The notes: generated by a model from the sequence alone, not told the origin. Shown: positions 48,090 through 57,100, counted from the stretch's first letter. The stretch is DNA of 64,000 bases from an uncultured Sutterella sp. (GCA_937943605.1 CALEAW010000087.1:1-64000), one strand, 5' to 3'. Translations and numbers: made by a program.

Positions 48090-49304
48090 TTAAAGAAAAC
48101 GGGATTCAATCCTAGAAAAGCAGTACGCCCCAAACTCTTCCATCAGTGCGATACGTTCATCTAATTTATCTGTGCGTAGGTATGCCTGAGTAACTTTATC
48201 GCCAACCGCATGAGACAAAGCTTTCTCTGCTGCATGTATGTAGTTACTGCCCTTCGTGTCAGCGACCCAATCCAAAAAAGTGGAGCGCAAACCGTGCATG
48301 GTACAATCGTATGCGGCGCGTAAGATCGTGATTGCAGGTGTACCTAACGCGATCGTCTTATTACCGGTTCGTCCAGGAAAGACGTAAGGTTTCTGACATG
48401 GCGTGCGAGGAATCTTCTTCACTCTATCCAAGCATGCCCACGTGTACTTGTTCATTGGCACTCGATGTTCAAACGGCTTGCCATCCTTTCTTCGCGCTGC
48501 TGGCATTCTCCAAAGATTCGCATCTTTATCAAACTCCTCCCACCTAGCAAGAACGAACTCTTCACAGCGTGAAGCAGTCAAACAACCGAAAACTACAGCG
48601 ATACTCCCCACAGTATTCCGCTCCCACATATCTGCGATAAAGTCCGGTAACTCCCTCCAATGAATCGTTCGGTGTGGCGTTATAGTGTGAACCCTTGAAG
48701 GCGGCGGTAATGACAATGACAAATTTCCACGCCATAACGCAGGATTGTCTCCCTCATAAAAACCCTTCGACTTACACCAGTCAATGATGGCAACAGCTCG
48801 ACCTATCACCTTCGTGGCCGTTGAGTTCTTCGTCCACCAAATAGGCTTGAGCATATTAATAAAGTGATCCCGTGTGAGTTCCTTTACAGGGATATGCCCG
48901 ATTTTTGGAAGCATGTGGGTAACGATAGTCGCTCGCCAGTGCTGTTCTGCCTTGGTGCTTCTCCACGCTTTTACCTGGGCAATGTCAGCAAGCGCCTCTT
49001 CCCATACCTCGGAAAATAGCGGCCCCTGATCAACTTCCTCTTCGTGCTTTTCACGACCAAGTAAACGGTCGAGACAAAGAACGGGATCGCCACCCGAAGC
49101 CATATCCTTCTTCAATTGAAAAACTAGGTCACGTGCCCCCTGAAGGTTTAGAAACCTTGCGTCACCAAGCGTCAAGACTTTACGTTTTTTGTTTTGCTGA
49201 AATCTAAGGATCCATGCACGAGCGTCCCCCTGCACACGACAGTAGAGACCTTCTCCGTATGAATGCCAACCCTGTGATAAATCAGCGATTTTCTTCACTC
49301 TCAT
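48090..49304 (-). CDS. int: Phage tyrosine integrase (P4/CP4-57 type)
   Basis: A 404-residue site-specific recombinase. N-terminal DUF4102-like arm-binding domain (GEGLYCRVQGDARAWILRFQQNKKRKVLTLGDARFLNLQGARDLV), core-binding helix around 105-200, catalytic domain with Arg in TASRCEEF near 243, HGLR near 336, His in LSHAVGD near 362 and Tyr in VTQAYLR near 371. It faces the attR/tRNA side. AGAGGG lies just before the ATG at 49304. All catalytic residues present. Confidence 0.9.
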   Translation of the reverse strand: MRVKKIADLSQGWHSYGEGLYCRVQGDARAWILRFQQNKKRKVLTLGDARFLNLQGARDLVFQLKKDMASGGDPVLCLDRLLGREKHEEEVDQGPLFSEVWEEALADIAQVKAWRSTKAEQHWRATIVTHMLPKIGHIPVKELTRDHFINMLKPIWWTKNSTATKVIGRAVAIIDWCKSKGFYEGDNPALWRGNLSLSLPPPSRVHTITPHRTIHWRELPDFIADMWERNTVGSIAVVFGCLTASRCEEFVLARWEEFDKDANLWRMPAARRKDGKPFEHRVPMNKYTWACLDRVKKIPRTPCQKPYVFPGRTGNKTIALGTPAITILRAAYDCTMHGLRSTFLDWVADTKGSNYIHAAEKALSHAVGDKVTQAYLRTDKLDERIALMEEFGAYCFSRIESRFL

Positions 49305-49345
49305 AAACACCCTCTATGAAATTAACATAAGTAATAGTCGGGTAA

Positions 49346-49405
49346 GTGGCTACTGAGATTTTTTAGAGCCACTGGTAATTTTTCAGTAGCCATTTCAGAT
49401 ACCAC
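49346..49405. promoter_or_regulatory. Integrase arm-type sites, right end
   Basis: GTGGCTACTG (49346-49355, inverted), CAGTAGCCAT (49384-49393) and CAGATACCAC (49396-49405), the same units as at 6520-6541. Confidence 0.6.
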
Positions 49406-49450
49406 TTTCGGTTCGGTGTAAGGAGCTTTAGTTCGACGTTGTACGTCGAT

Positions 49451-49575
49451 AAAGAAAAAGCCCCTGCAAGTAATATACTTGTAGAGGCTTGTCTTGCAAC
49501 GCTTTGTACGTCTTCGTTCGCTTTTGTACGATTGTGTTTAGCGTCGTAAAGTATCTTGTTTGGCGGAAGCGGTGA
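49451..49575. repeat. attR: right prophage boundary
   Basis: 125 bp aligned without gaps to 6347-6471 with about five mismatches. It ends inside the tRNA-Ser gene and contains the tRNA terminator. The mismatches cluster in the stretch between terminator and tRNA. Confidence 0.85.
49454..49490 (-). terminator. Terminator of tRNA-Ser
   Basis: AAGCCCCTGCAAGTA (49459-49473) and TACTTGTAGAGGCTT (49476-49490); on the minus strand it ends in TTTTT. Confidence 0.75.
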
Positions 49576-49648
49576 GATTCGAACTCACGAACGGTTACCC
49601 GTCGCTGGTTTTCAAGACCAGTGCATTCAACCACTCTGCCACACTTCC
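49561..49648 (-). tRNA. tRNA-Ser (anticodon TGA)
   Basis: 88 nt including an encoded CCA. Acceptor stem GGAAGTG/CGCTTCC with discriminator G, anticodon stem-loop CTGGT-CTTGAAA-ACCAG giving TGA, a long variable arm as in all tRNA-Ser, and T arm GTGAG-TTCGAAT-CTCAC. Its 3' end serves as the phage attachment site; the gene stays intact because the phage carries the same end. Confidence 0.95.
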
Positions 49649-49735
49649 GTCATAGGTTGAGAAGATCAATTTTACTGATATTCGAGCCATTTGTCCAATT
49701 TTTGAGAAAAAAAGTTTGGCTCTCAAATTTCTGTT

Positions 49736-49770
49736 TGGCGAAAGCGCCAAGATTCGAACTCGCGAACGCA
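49736..49770 (-). pseudogene. Fragment of a second tRNA-Ser 3' end
   Basis: On the minus strand GCGAGTTCGAATCTTGGCGC... then TTTCGCCA: a T-arm-like stretch and an acceptor end with GCCA, without the 5' two thirds. It resembles the intact tRNA-Ser end 88 nt away. It may be the scar of an earlier integration or a degenerate duplicate. The rest of 49649-49777 shows nothing else. Confidence 0.55.
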
Positions 49771-49777
49771 CCACCTA

Positions 49778-51352
49778 TCAGCGATCAACTAAATTCCGCG
49801 CCACATTTTCGTCCCACAAAGAGGCATCAGCATGGAATTCAAAGCAGACTCGATCGGCGTATGTCTCAGGATTATCACACAAACGAACATCCATCCCTAA
49901 CGAAGCCACATAGAGTAACTCACCATTGAGCCAAATGATCGGTTGATCGGCACGTTCAAAGGCTGGCACATCAGCAAGCGAAAAAAGATCTTTGAGGTGC
50001 TTAGACGGACGATTGGACCACAGTTTAATCTTCTCGCCCCCGTGACGCATTTTGACTTCCAAAAGCCCCTCACGAAGTCGCTGTGAGGCAATGCCGACTT
50101 CATTCGCTTCGCAAGGCTTAACCACCAAAACACCACCCCAATGCGGTAGCGCAATGGTTGACTGACCGTCCCAAATTAGTGTTTCGTTACGCGAAAGATC
50201 TGGTGCCTTTTCTGAAGCGTCACGAATCACTAAGAGGTCACCCCAACGACGCAATTCCTTGTTACGTACACGCAAAGTGAGCATCGTATCCGCATGGCTT
50301 TGACGAATTTGACGTAATCCTTCTTCAAGACGAGCGCGATTAGGTAGCGGCATCCCTTCGGCCTGCATCCAAGCACGCAAACACCAGGCTTGACGCGCGG
50401 GAATCAGTTTTAAAAATTCACTCAAGCGTAGCGACTTGGGATTCACATGATCACGACAACGACGAAGATCGTCTTGTGCCACAGAGCGCAACACTTCAGC
50501 GGCTTCAGCCGTGAGGGCAACGGCACGGGCGGCAGCAGATCTGAATCCCGGGCGAATATCGTCGAGTAAGGGCACGACTTCGTTACGAATGCGATTACGC
50601 ATGTATTTCGGGCTTTGGTTGGATTCATCTTCAACCCAACTGAGTTTCATGCTCTTGGCGTAACGATTAATATCGGCACGTAGCACACCACTCCAAGGAC
50701 GCACTAGCAATAAAGGCGAATCGCTACTTTCTTTAGCTAGTCCCGGAATGATGAGCGCTCGTGTCTGCGGAAAAGCGGCTAAGCCTTCTGGTCCCGCACC
50801 ACGTAACCACTGCAACAAAAATGTCTCAATGCGGTCATCTTCATGATGAGCCGTGAGAATAATATCGAACGCTTCGGCTTTGGCAAAACGCGCTAAGGCA
50901 CGGTATCGCGCTTCGCGCGCTGCCGCTTCAACCCCCTCACCTTTGGCATTCACGTGCACAGGAATCGCCGTAAACGGAATACGACGGGCTTCACAGGCTG
51001 CGGTGCAATGCGCTTCCCATTCACTCGCATGAGGCGATAAGCCATGATTGATATAGACCGCATGAACGCGTGAAATCAAACACTGACGTGCGCGATGAAA
51101 GAGCTTTTCAACGACGTCTAAGAGGGCCATCGAATCTCGGCCACCAGAGAGGGCGACCACGACACGCACGGGATTAAGTGGCATCAACGCAAACTCCTCA
51201 CCCCGATGCCCTAACAAAGATTCCGCCGCACTTTCAAGCGCAGTATTGACCAACCCTGTTAACCGATCTGCCAAGACTTTTGATCGTCGTGGCGAAGCGG
51301 CACGTCGGGAAGTGGCTCTCTGAGCAGTGGGAGATTTCGTGGTTTGCGCCAT
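49778..51352 (-). CDS. tilS: tRNA(Ile)-lysidine synthase
   Basis: A 524-residue enzyme that attaches lysine to C34 of tRNA-Ile(CAU) using ATP, so that it reads AUA. Seen: PP-loop VVALSGGRDSMALLD near residue 65, INHGLSPHASEWEAHC, TAHHEDDRIETFLLQWLRGAGPEGLAAF, and the C-terminal TilS domains (KMRHGGEKIKLW..RPSKHLKDLF). The ATG at 51352 starts an N-terminal extension of about 60 Thr/Ala/Arg-rich residues; a later start is possible. Confidence 0.9.
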   Translation of the reverse strand: MAQTTKSPTAQRATSRRAASPRRSKVLADRLTGLVNTALESAAESLLGHRGEEFALMPLNPVRVVVALSGGRDSMALLDVVEKLFHRARQCLISRVHAVYINHGLSPHASEWEAHCTAACEARRIPFTAIPVHVNAKGEGVEAAAREARYRALARFAKAEAFDIILTAHHEDDRIETFLLQWLRGAGPEGLAAFPQTRALIIPGLAKESSDSPLLLVRPWSGVLRADINRYAKSMKLSWVEDESNQSPKYMRNRIRNEVVPLLDDIRPGFRSAAARAVALTAEAAEVLRSVAQDDLRRCRDHVNPKSLRLSEFLKLIPARQAWCLRAWMQAEGMPLPNRARLEEGLRQIRQSHADTMLTLRVRNKELRRWGDLLVIRDASEKAPDLSRNETLIWDGQSTIALPHWGGVLVVKPCEANEVGIASQRLREGLLEVKMRHGGEKIKLWSNRPSKHLKDLFSLADVPAFERADQPIIWLNGELLYVASLGMDVRLCDNPETYADRVCFEFHADASLWDENVARNLVDR

Positions 51353-51432
51353 GTCCGTCCTAAGGGAATGTGTGGCCAATGCGCTTGGCCTCAAAACGAC
51401 AAGAAACCGATATTGTACTTCGGTATAAATTG

Positions 51433-51465
51433 AAAAGGCGTTACCCATTGTCGAGTAACGCCTTT
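51433..51465 (-). terminator. Terminator after accA
   Basis: AAAGGCGTTAC (51434-51444) and GTAACGCCTTT (51455-51465), perfect 11-bp stem, TTTT tail on the minus strand. It separates accA from tilS. Confidence 0.7.
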
Positions 51466-51499
51466 AAACGGATCAAACGATCATCGTTGGTCTTCGAAA

Positions 51500-52600
51500 T
51501 TAGGCCTTCACGTCTTCGGTCGTCTTAGAAGCCTCTTTGGTCTCAGCCTTACGAACTGCCTTTGCTTTAGGCGCAGGCTTTACTTCAGCAGAAGCTTCGA
51601 CTGGCGTCTCAGTGGCAGCCTGACCCACCAATTCGAAACGACCATAGCTTTCGAGGCGTTCGCCACGGCGAGCCACCAAAGCGTCGCGATCGACCTTTAA
51701 GAGCGCACGGAGTTCGTCAACGAGCACCTTCTTAAGGGTCACAGCCATCAGCTTCGGATCGCGGTGTGCGCCACCCAAAGGTTCAGAAATCACGCGGTCA
51801 ACGAGGCCAAGTTCAACCAAGCGCGGGGCCGTCAAAGCCAAAGCGTCAGCGGCACGAGGTGCCTGGGCAGCATCCTTCCAAAGAATGGACGCGCAACCTT
51901 CAGGACTAATCACCGAGTAGGTCGAATACTGAAGCATCATGACAGAGTCAGCCACGGCGATGGCAAGAGCACCACCCGATCCCCCTTCACCGATCACGCA
52001 AGAGATGATGGGCACGTTAAGGGTCGACATGGCATAAATGTTATGACCAATCGCTTCAGACTGACCACGCTCTTCAGCATCGATCCCAGGATAAGCCCCC
52101 GGGGTATCCACAAACGTGATGACTGGCAAACCAAACTTTTCAGCCAACTTCATCAAGCGAAGCGCCTTGCGGTAGCCTTCAGGGCGAGCCATACCGAAAT
52201 TACGGCGCGTACGTTCACGAAGCGTACGACCCTTTTGGTTACCAATCACGACCACGTTCATGTCGGCCAAACGAGCAAGACCACCCACGATGGCTTCGTC
52301 ATCGGCAAAGGCACGGTCACCGTGAAGTTCCTGGAAGTCCGTAAACATCATGTCGATATAGTCGAGCGTATACGGACGGTTCGGATGACGTGCAACGAGC
52401 GACATCTGCCAGGGGGTGAGATCCGCGTAGACCTTCTTCAGTAATTCGCGAGACTTCGCTTCAAGCTGAGAAATTTCAGCATCGATCGAAACGGCGGCGG
52501 CACTTTCAGACGTGTTTTCTGCAAGTTCCTTTAGTTCGTCGATCTTCTTTTCAAAAGCTTCAATGTCTTGTTCAAAATCGAGAAAAACGCGTTTTGCCAT
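51500..52600 (-). CDS. accA: Acetyl-CoA carboxylase carboxyltransferase, alpha subunit
   Basis: A 366-residue protein catalysing, with AccD, carboxyl transfer from biotin to acetyl-CoA, the first step of fatty-acid synthesis. Seen: DFEQDIEAFEKKIDEL N-terminus, HPNRPYTLDYI, VIGNQKGRTLRERTRRNFGMARPEGYRKALRLM, FVDTPGAYPGIDAEERGQSEAI and GEGGSGGALAIAVAD. The last 45 residues are an Ala/Lys/Glu-rich tail beyond the usual end. It lies between cysS and tilS on the same strand. Confidence 0.95.
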   Translation of the reverse strand: MAKRVFLDFEQDIEAFEKKIDELKELAENTSESAAAVSIDAEISQLEAKSRELLKKVYADLTPWQMSLVARHPNRPYTLDYIDMMFTDFQELHGDRAFADDEAIVGGLARLADMNVVVIGNQKGRTLRERTRRNFGMARPEGYRKALRLMKLAEKFGLPVITFVDTPGAYPGIDAEERGQSEAIGHNIYAMSTLNVPIISCVIGEGGSGGALAIAVADSVMMLQYSTYSVISPEGCASILWKDAAQAPRAADALALTAPRLVELGLVDRVISEPLGGAHRDPKLMAVTLKKVLVDELRALLKVDRDALVARRGERLESYGRFELVGQAATETPVEASAEVKPAPKAKAVRKAETKEASKTTEDVKA

Positions 52601-52627
52601 TCTTTTTATTCCGTCAACTAGTCCTAA

Positions 52628-54034
52628 TTAGAGTCGGCGCCAGGTCGTACCCTGAGGACCGTCCATGAGTTCAATACCTTCGGCAAGGAGCGAGGCACGA
52701 ATTTCGTCCGCGCGAGCAAAGTTCTTCGCCTTCTTGGCGGCACGACGCTCTTCAATGAGACCAGCAATGCGCGCTTCGTCATCATCGCCCATACCACCCT
52801 TGAGGAACTTGTCAGCATCGAGCTGTAAAAGGTTCAGGATGGCACCGAGCTTGCGAAGCTGACGAACGAGCACGGGGTCATTCGTACGATTGATTTCGGT
52901 CGCCAGTTCAAAAAGCGCAGCGACAGCCAACGGCGTATTGAAGTCGTCATCCATCGCAGCCTTAAACTGCGCAGCATACTTTTCGTTCCAGTCAAGATCA
53001 CCTTCGGCGGCTTCACGATCCTTCAAGGCACCATAAAGACGCACAAGCCCCTTCTGAGCTTCTTCGATCAAAGCGGGCGAGAAGCTAATCGGGCTACGAT
53101 ACTGACTGCGAAGCAAGAAGAAACGCAACACTTCAGCGCCATTACCGGCGCCATAAGCGGCTTCCGTGTCTTTTAATGCGTCACGAATGGTCCAGAAGTT
53201 ACCCAAAGACTTGGACATCTTTTCTTCTTTACCTGAAGCGTCACGCACGCGTAACGGACCCGAGTGCATCCACACCTTGGCAAAAGGCACACCAGACGCT
53301 GCTTCACTCTGAGCAATTTCGTTTTCGTGGTGCGGGAAGATGAGGTCAGGGCCACCACCATGAATATCAAAGGTGTCACCCAAGAGCTTGGCACTCATCG
53401 CAGAGCATTCGATATGCCAACCCGGACGACCGCAACCCCACTTGGATTCCCACTGCGGTTCACCCGGCTTGGCACTCTTCCAAAGGACGAAGTCAAGCGG
53501 ATCGCGCTTACCCGTCGCGATGTCTACACGTGCCCCAGACTGCAAGTCGTCAATGGACTTACCAGAGAGCTTGCCGTAGTTTTCGAACTTGCGAACAGCA
53601 AAGTCAACGTCACCGTCCGTACCCTGATAGGCGTAACCCTTGGCTTCAAGCTTTTCAATCAAGTTGAGCATTTCAGGGATATAGTCCGTGGCACGCGGCT
53701 CCATCGTCGGCGCCAAGCAACCCAAGGCCATCATGTCTTCTTGCATGGCACGCGCAAATTCGTCGGTTAAGGCCGTCGTCGTGATGCCACGCTCTGCTGC
53801 GCGACGAATGATCTTATCGTCAACGTCAGTAATGTTACGCACGAAGGTCACCTTCATGCCCGAAGCTTCAAGCCAACGACGCACCACGTCAAAAGCCACA
53901 AACGTACGACCATGACCGATATGACAATAGTCGTAAACCGTCACGCCACACACATACATGCGAACGTGATTGGGTTCAATCGGCGTAAAGGGACTTTGCG
54001 TGCGGCTGAGCGTCGAGTAGATCGAAAGTGCCAT
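52628..54034 (-). CDS. cysS: Cysteinyl-tRNA synthetase
   Basis: A 468-residue class I aminoacyl-tRNA synthetase. Seen: YVCGVTVYDYCHIGHGRT (HIGH motif), zinc ligands around the CGRPGWHIECSAM block with downstream HHENE, and KMSKSLGN. Length is normal. Divergent from the TPR gene. The 286-nt gap 54035-54320 holds small inverted repeats (for example AGCCCGATGG...GTGGGCT) but no gene I can support. Confidence 0.97.
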   Translation of the reverse strand: MALSIYSTLSRTQSPFTPIEPNHVRMYVCGVTVYDYCHIGHGRTFVAFDVVRRWLEASGMKVTFVRNITDVDDKIIRRAAERGITTTALTDEFARAMQEDMMALGCLAPTMEPRATDYIPEMLNLIEKLEAKGYAYQGTDGDVDFAVRKFENYGKLSGKSIDDLQSGARVDIATGKRDPLDFVLWKSAKPGEPQWESKWGCGRPGWHIECSAMSAKLLGDTFDIHGGGPDLIFPHHENEIAQSEAASGVPFAKVWMHSGPLRVRDASGKEEKMSKSLGNFWTIRDALKDTEAAYGAGNGAEVLRFFLLRSQYRSPISFSPALIEEAQKGLVRLYGALKDREAAEGDLDWNEKYAAQFKAAMDDDFNTPLAVAALFELATEINRTNDPVLVRQLRKLGAILNLLQLDADKFLKGGMGDDDEARIAGLIEERRAAKKAKNFARADEIRASLLAEGIELMDGPQGTTWRRL

Positions 54035-54320
54035 GAGAGGTCAATTCCTTTGAGCAAAATAAAAAATCAACGAAAAAAGCCCGATGGACATGAATACATA
54101 CATCCTGATCAACAACCGATTAACGCCTTTAGGCGTCGGTGGGCTAAAATAATTCGCTGAGAAAAAGATAATGCAAGAAAGTATAGCCATCTCGCCCGAT
54201 GGATGCCCATACTAAAAGTGCTGATTTCGCGTTTTTATGCGTGGCTTAGCCGATACTCGGGATGCTGACTCATCTTTTTTGCCGACAATAGCCTAACTCG
54301 ACAGGACCTAACAGACTTTT

Positions 54321-54869
54321 ATGCGACGCCTTATCACTGCCCTTTTCGTGACCTTCGCCCTGAGTTCCGCTCAGGCCGCCACTCAAATGGAAGAACTCGC
54401 TCAGCGTATGCACCCGAGTGACTTTCCGGCTCAGGTTGAAAAGCTTTTGAAGGACGATAACCCAGCTCAAGCCCTTGAATTGGCGGATCTGGGTCTCAAA
54501 AAAAATGACAAAAGCGCCCAATTGCACTTTATGAAGGCAGTGAGTTTAGAGCGCCTTGGTCGTACTGAAGAAGCCGTCAAAGTCTTGCGTCATTTGATCG
54601 GCAGCTACCCCGAAATTCCTGAACCCTACAATAACCTCGCTGTGATTGAAGCGGGTCTTGGCCGTCTTGAGGACGCGGTGGATCTTTTAAACCGTGCGCT
54701 CACGATCAACCCTGACTTCGCGCTCGCTCGTAAGAACCTCGGCGACGTCTATCTTGCGCTCGCACGTGAAGCCTATGAACAGGCTGCACCTAAGTTGCCG
54801 CGCAACAAGATTTTGCAAAAGCGCTTGAAGGCTCTTCAGGCCATCGATGGTCGTCCTACCAACAATTAA
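54321..54869 (+). CDS. Secreted TPR-repeat protein
   Basis: A 182-residue protein with a signal peptide (MRRLITALFVTFALSSAQAA) and about three tetratricopeptide repeats (PAQALELADLGLKKNDKSAQLHFMKAVSLERLGRTEEAVKVLRHLI; IPEPYNNLAVIEAGLGRLEDAVDLLNRALTINPDFALARKNLGDVYLALA). Periplasmic protein-binding scaffold. It sits between cysS and ppiA, as in many Burkholderiales, and is probably co-transcribed with ppiA. Confidence 0.8.
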   Translation: MRRLITALFVTFALSSAQAATQMEELAQRMHPSDFPAQVEKLLKDDNPAQALELADLGLKKNDKSAQLHFMKAVSLERLGRTEEAVKVLRHLIGSYPEIPEPYNNLAVIEAGLGRLEDAVDLLNRALTINPDFALARKNLGDVYLALAREAYEQAAPKLPRNKILQKRLKALQAIDGRPTNN

Positions 54870-54892
54870 TTTCTTAAACGCAAATTGCCATT

Positions 54893-55468
54893 ATGAACTT
54901 TCGTACTCGTTTATTGCTTCCTTTAATGCCCGCCTTGATGTCGACCGCCCTGATGGCTGCGCCGTCGGCTGATCCGCGCGTTGAAATCGAAACCAATCTC
55001 GGCAACATTGTGGTGCAGTTATCCCCGTCTCGTGCCCCGATCACGGTCAAGAATTTCATCCGTTATGTCGAAGAAGGTCACTACAGCAACACGATCTTTC
55101 ACCGCGTGATTCCTGGCTTCATGATCCAAGGCGGTGGCTTCACGGCCGACATGGTGCAAAAGCCTACGCACGATCCTATCCCGCTCGAAGCCCGTGGCGG
55201 ACTCAAGAACGACAAGTACACGATTGCCATGGCGCGTACAATGTACCCGCACTCGGCGACTAGCCAGTTCTATATCAACGTCAATGACAATAGCTTCTTG
55301 AACGCTGATCAAGCGCAGGACGGTAACGGCTATACGGTCTTTGGCCGTGTCGTTTCGGGCATGGACGTGGTTGACCGTATTGCTGAAGTGCCGACAGGTT
55401 ATCGCGCCGGCATGCAGGACGTCCCTCGCGAAACAGTGACGATTAAATCCGCAAAACTTCTCAAGTAG
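54893..55468 (+). CDS. ppiA: Periplasmic peptidyl-prolyl isomerase (cyclophilin)
   Basis: A 191-residue cyclophilin with signal peptide (LLPLMPALMSTALMAAPSA). Conserved FHRVIPGFMIQGGGF, ARTMYPHSATSQFYINVNDN and GYTVFGRVVSGMDVVDRIA blocks. It isomerises prolines in the periplasm. 23 nt after the TPR gene. Confidence 0.92.
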   Translation: MNFRTRLLLPLMPALMSTALMAAPSADPRVEIETNLGNIVVQLSPSRAPITVKNFIRYVEEGHYSNTIFHRVIPGFMIQGGGFTADMVQKPTHDPIPLEARGGLKNDKYTIAMARTMYPHSATSQFYINVNDNSFLNADQAQDGNGYTVFGRVVSGMDVVDRIAEVPTGYRAGMQDVPRETVTIKSAKLLK

Positions 55469-55498
55469 TCGCACTTGTGCGAAAATAGAGGGATTAAG

Positions 55499-55519
55499 CC
55501 GCCCTGCGGGGCGGTTTTT
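55499..55519 (+). terminator. Terminator of ppiA
   Basis: CCGCCC-tgcg-GGGCGG followed by TTTTT. Confidence 0.85.
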
Positions 55520-55550
55520 CATTGAACTCAATATTACAAAGATACTTAAA

Positions 55551-56042
55551 ATGATTCGTTTTACGACAAACAAGGGTGTGATCGACCTCGAACTTGATCA
55601 TGAACATGCACCGAAGACCTCCGCTAACTTCGAACAGTATGTTCGCGACGGTTTTTATAACGGCACGATCTTCCATCGTGTGATCAAGGGCTTCATGATT
55701 CAGGGCGGTGGCTTTGAAGTCGGTATGCACCAGAAGGAAACCCGTGAACCGATCGAAAACGAAGCCGCTAACGGCCTCAAGAACGACAAGTACACGATCG
55801 CTATGGCTCGTACGTCCGATCCGCACTCCGCGACCGCTCAGTTCTTCATCAACGTCGTTGACAATGACTTCTTGAACCACACCGCTCCGAACCCGCAGGG
55901 TTGGGGTTATGCCGTTTTCGGTAAGGTTGTCGCTGGCACCGAAGTTGTGGACGAAATCGCTAAGGTTCGCACCTCCACGCGCGGCTTCTACGGTGATGTA
56001 CCTGTCGACGATGTGGTTATCGAAAAGGCTGAAATCATCTAA
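55551..56042 (+). CDS. ppiB: Cytoplasmic peptidyl-prolyl isomerase (cyclophilin)
   Basis: A 163-residue cyclophilin without signal peptide. Conserved IFHRVIKGFMIQGGGF, ARTSDPHSATAQFFINVVDNDFLNH and GYAVFGKVVAGTEVVDEIA. Paralog of the gene just upstream, differing in location in the cell. Confidence 0.95.
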   Translation: MIRFTTNKGVIDLELDHEHAPKTSANFEQYVRDGFYNGTIFHRVIKGFMIQGGGFEVGMHQKETREPIENEAANGLKNDKYTIAMARTSDPHSATAQFFINVVDNDFLNHTAPNPQGWGYAVFGKVVAGTEVVDEIAKVRTSTRGFYGDVPVDDVVIEKAEII

Positions 56043-56055
56043 TTTTCAGCACTGC

Positions 56056-56127
56056 CAGTCGCACAATTGATTGTGCGACTGACGCCACCTTAAAAGGGCG
56101 CCAGGCTCGTCGTCCGGCGCCTTTTTT
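56056..56127 (+). terminator. Double hairpin terminator after ppiB
   Basis: First hairpin CAGTCGCACAAT/ATTGTGCGACTG (56056-56081), second GGCGCC...GGCGCC (56097-56120) followed by TTTTTT. Confidence 0.8.
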
Positions 56128-56154
56128 CATGATTGACCGAGATAGGACACCGTC

Positions 56155-56937
56155 ATGGCTGACTTTAAGGTACCGGCACTAGCCGGCCTCAAGAGCGTAC
56201 CGCCGCTCACCAATCCCGTCATTATTTCCGACGTACATCTTGCCGCCAATAAGCCTAAGACCATCATGGCGTTCCTGCGCTTCATGAAGAATGTTGCGCC
56301 TCGCTTTGCTGAGCTCGTCATTTTGGGCGACCTCTTTGACTATTGGATGGGTGACGATGCAACGCCTGATGCGGATCCCATCATTGCAGAACTCAAGCTT
56401 TACTCGGCGACAGGTCGTCGCATTCTCATCATGCCTGGCACGCACGACATTTTGTTGGGCGAAGCGTTTGCCAAGGCGTGTGGCGCCGAACTCTTGGCTG
56501 ACCCCATCGTCATTAACGTGAAGGGCACGAATGTACTCTTTTCTCATGGCGATCAGTGGTGTGTACGTCACGCTGCCCTCCAGGCCGAACGTGCCATCAC
56601 GCACGATCCCATTTGGCAAGAAAACCTCCTTGCTCAGCCCGCTGGTGCACGCGCCTCACGTTTATTAGAAGCCCGTCAAAAGGCCTACACCGACCATGAG
56701 CCCCCTCCCAATCCGCGTGACTTAGACGTTATCGAAAGCGCTGTCGCTGAAAGCGCTCGCGCGGCTGGTGTGGAACTCGTCATTCACGGTCACACGCATC
56801 ACCCAGGAGCGCATGTCAATGCCGTGATCGAACGCTGGGTCTTACCCGACTGGGAATTCGACAAAACCGAAGCCAGTTGCCGAAGTGGATACATTACCTT
56901 TATGGAAGGCGGTCATCCGCAGATTCAACTCATGTAA
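56155..56937 (+). CDS. lpxH: UDP-2,3-diacylglucosamine diphosphatase
   Basis: A 260-residue calcineurin-like phosphoesterase that makes lipid X in lipid A synthesis. Metal-site motifs: ISDVHLA, LGDLFDYW, FSHGDQWC, GHTHHPG. The motif that is GNRD in typical LpxH reads GTHD here, so the usual Asn ligand is Thr; this is unusual and may mean a divergent active site. About 20 extra residues at the N-terminus. Gene order ppiB-lpxH is standard in Burkholderiales. Confidence 0.85.
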   Translation: MADFKVPALAGLKSVPPLTNPVIISDVHLAANKPKTIMAFLRFMKNVAPRFAELVILGDLFDYWMGDDATPDADPIIAELKLYSATGRRILIMPGTHDILLGEAFAKACGAELLADPIVINVKGTNVLFSHGDQWCVRHAALQAERAITHDPIWQENLLAQPAGARASRLLEARQKAYTDHEPPPNPRDLDVIESAVAESARAAGVELVIHGHTHHPGAHVNAVIERWVLPDWEFDKTEASCRSGYITFMEGGHPQIQLM

Positions 56938-56954
56938 ATACTTTGAGCGCACGC

Positions 56955-56992
56955 AACGCCCGTTGTTTTTGGCATCGGGCGTTTTGTTTTTT
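56955..56992 (+). terminator. Terminator of lpxH
   Basis: AACGCCCG (56955-56962) and CGGGCGTT (56976-56983), then TTGTTTTTT. Confidence 0.85.
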
Positions 56993-57100
56993 GCGGGCCT
57001 TTTATCGAAATATTTCGCAAGCCAACCCTAATTCTATTAATATTTAGAATATTCATTTTTGGTGCTACGGCACCGCACACGGATTCCCTCGGAGCGCCCC

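Larger units (their letters stand above)
6456..49575. mobile_element. Temperate BPP-1/T7-like podovirus prophage, about 43 kb
   Basis: Bounded by the attL and attR repeats at tRNA-Ser(UGA). Contains integrase, excisionase candidate, repressor, replication, recombination, terminase, head, tail, ejection and lysis modules, all with intact reading frames, so it may be inducible. Late and replication genes run leftwards from the immunity region, early and accessory genes rightwards. Two single genes point against the leftward block (30421-30852 and 34437-34736) and look like insertions. Confidence 0.9.

Noticed and set aside
51764..52444. 226-codon plus-strand frame
   Set aside because: Antisense of accA; high-GC third positions keep the frame open.
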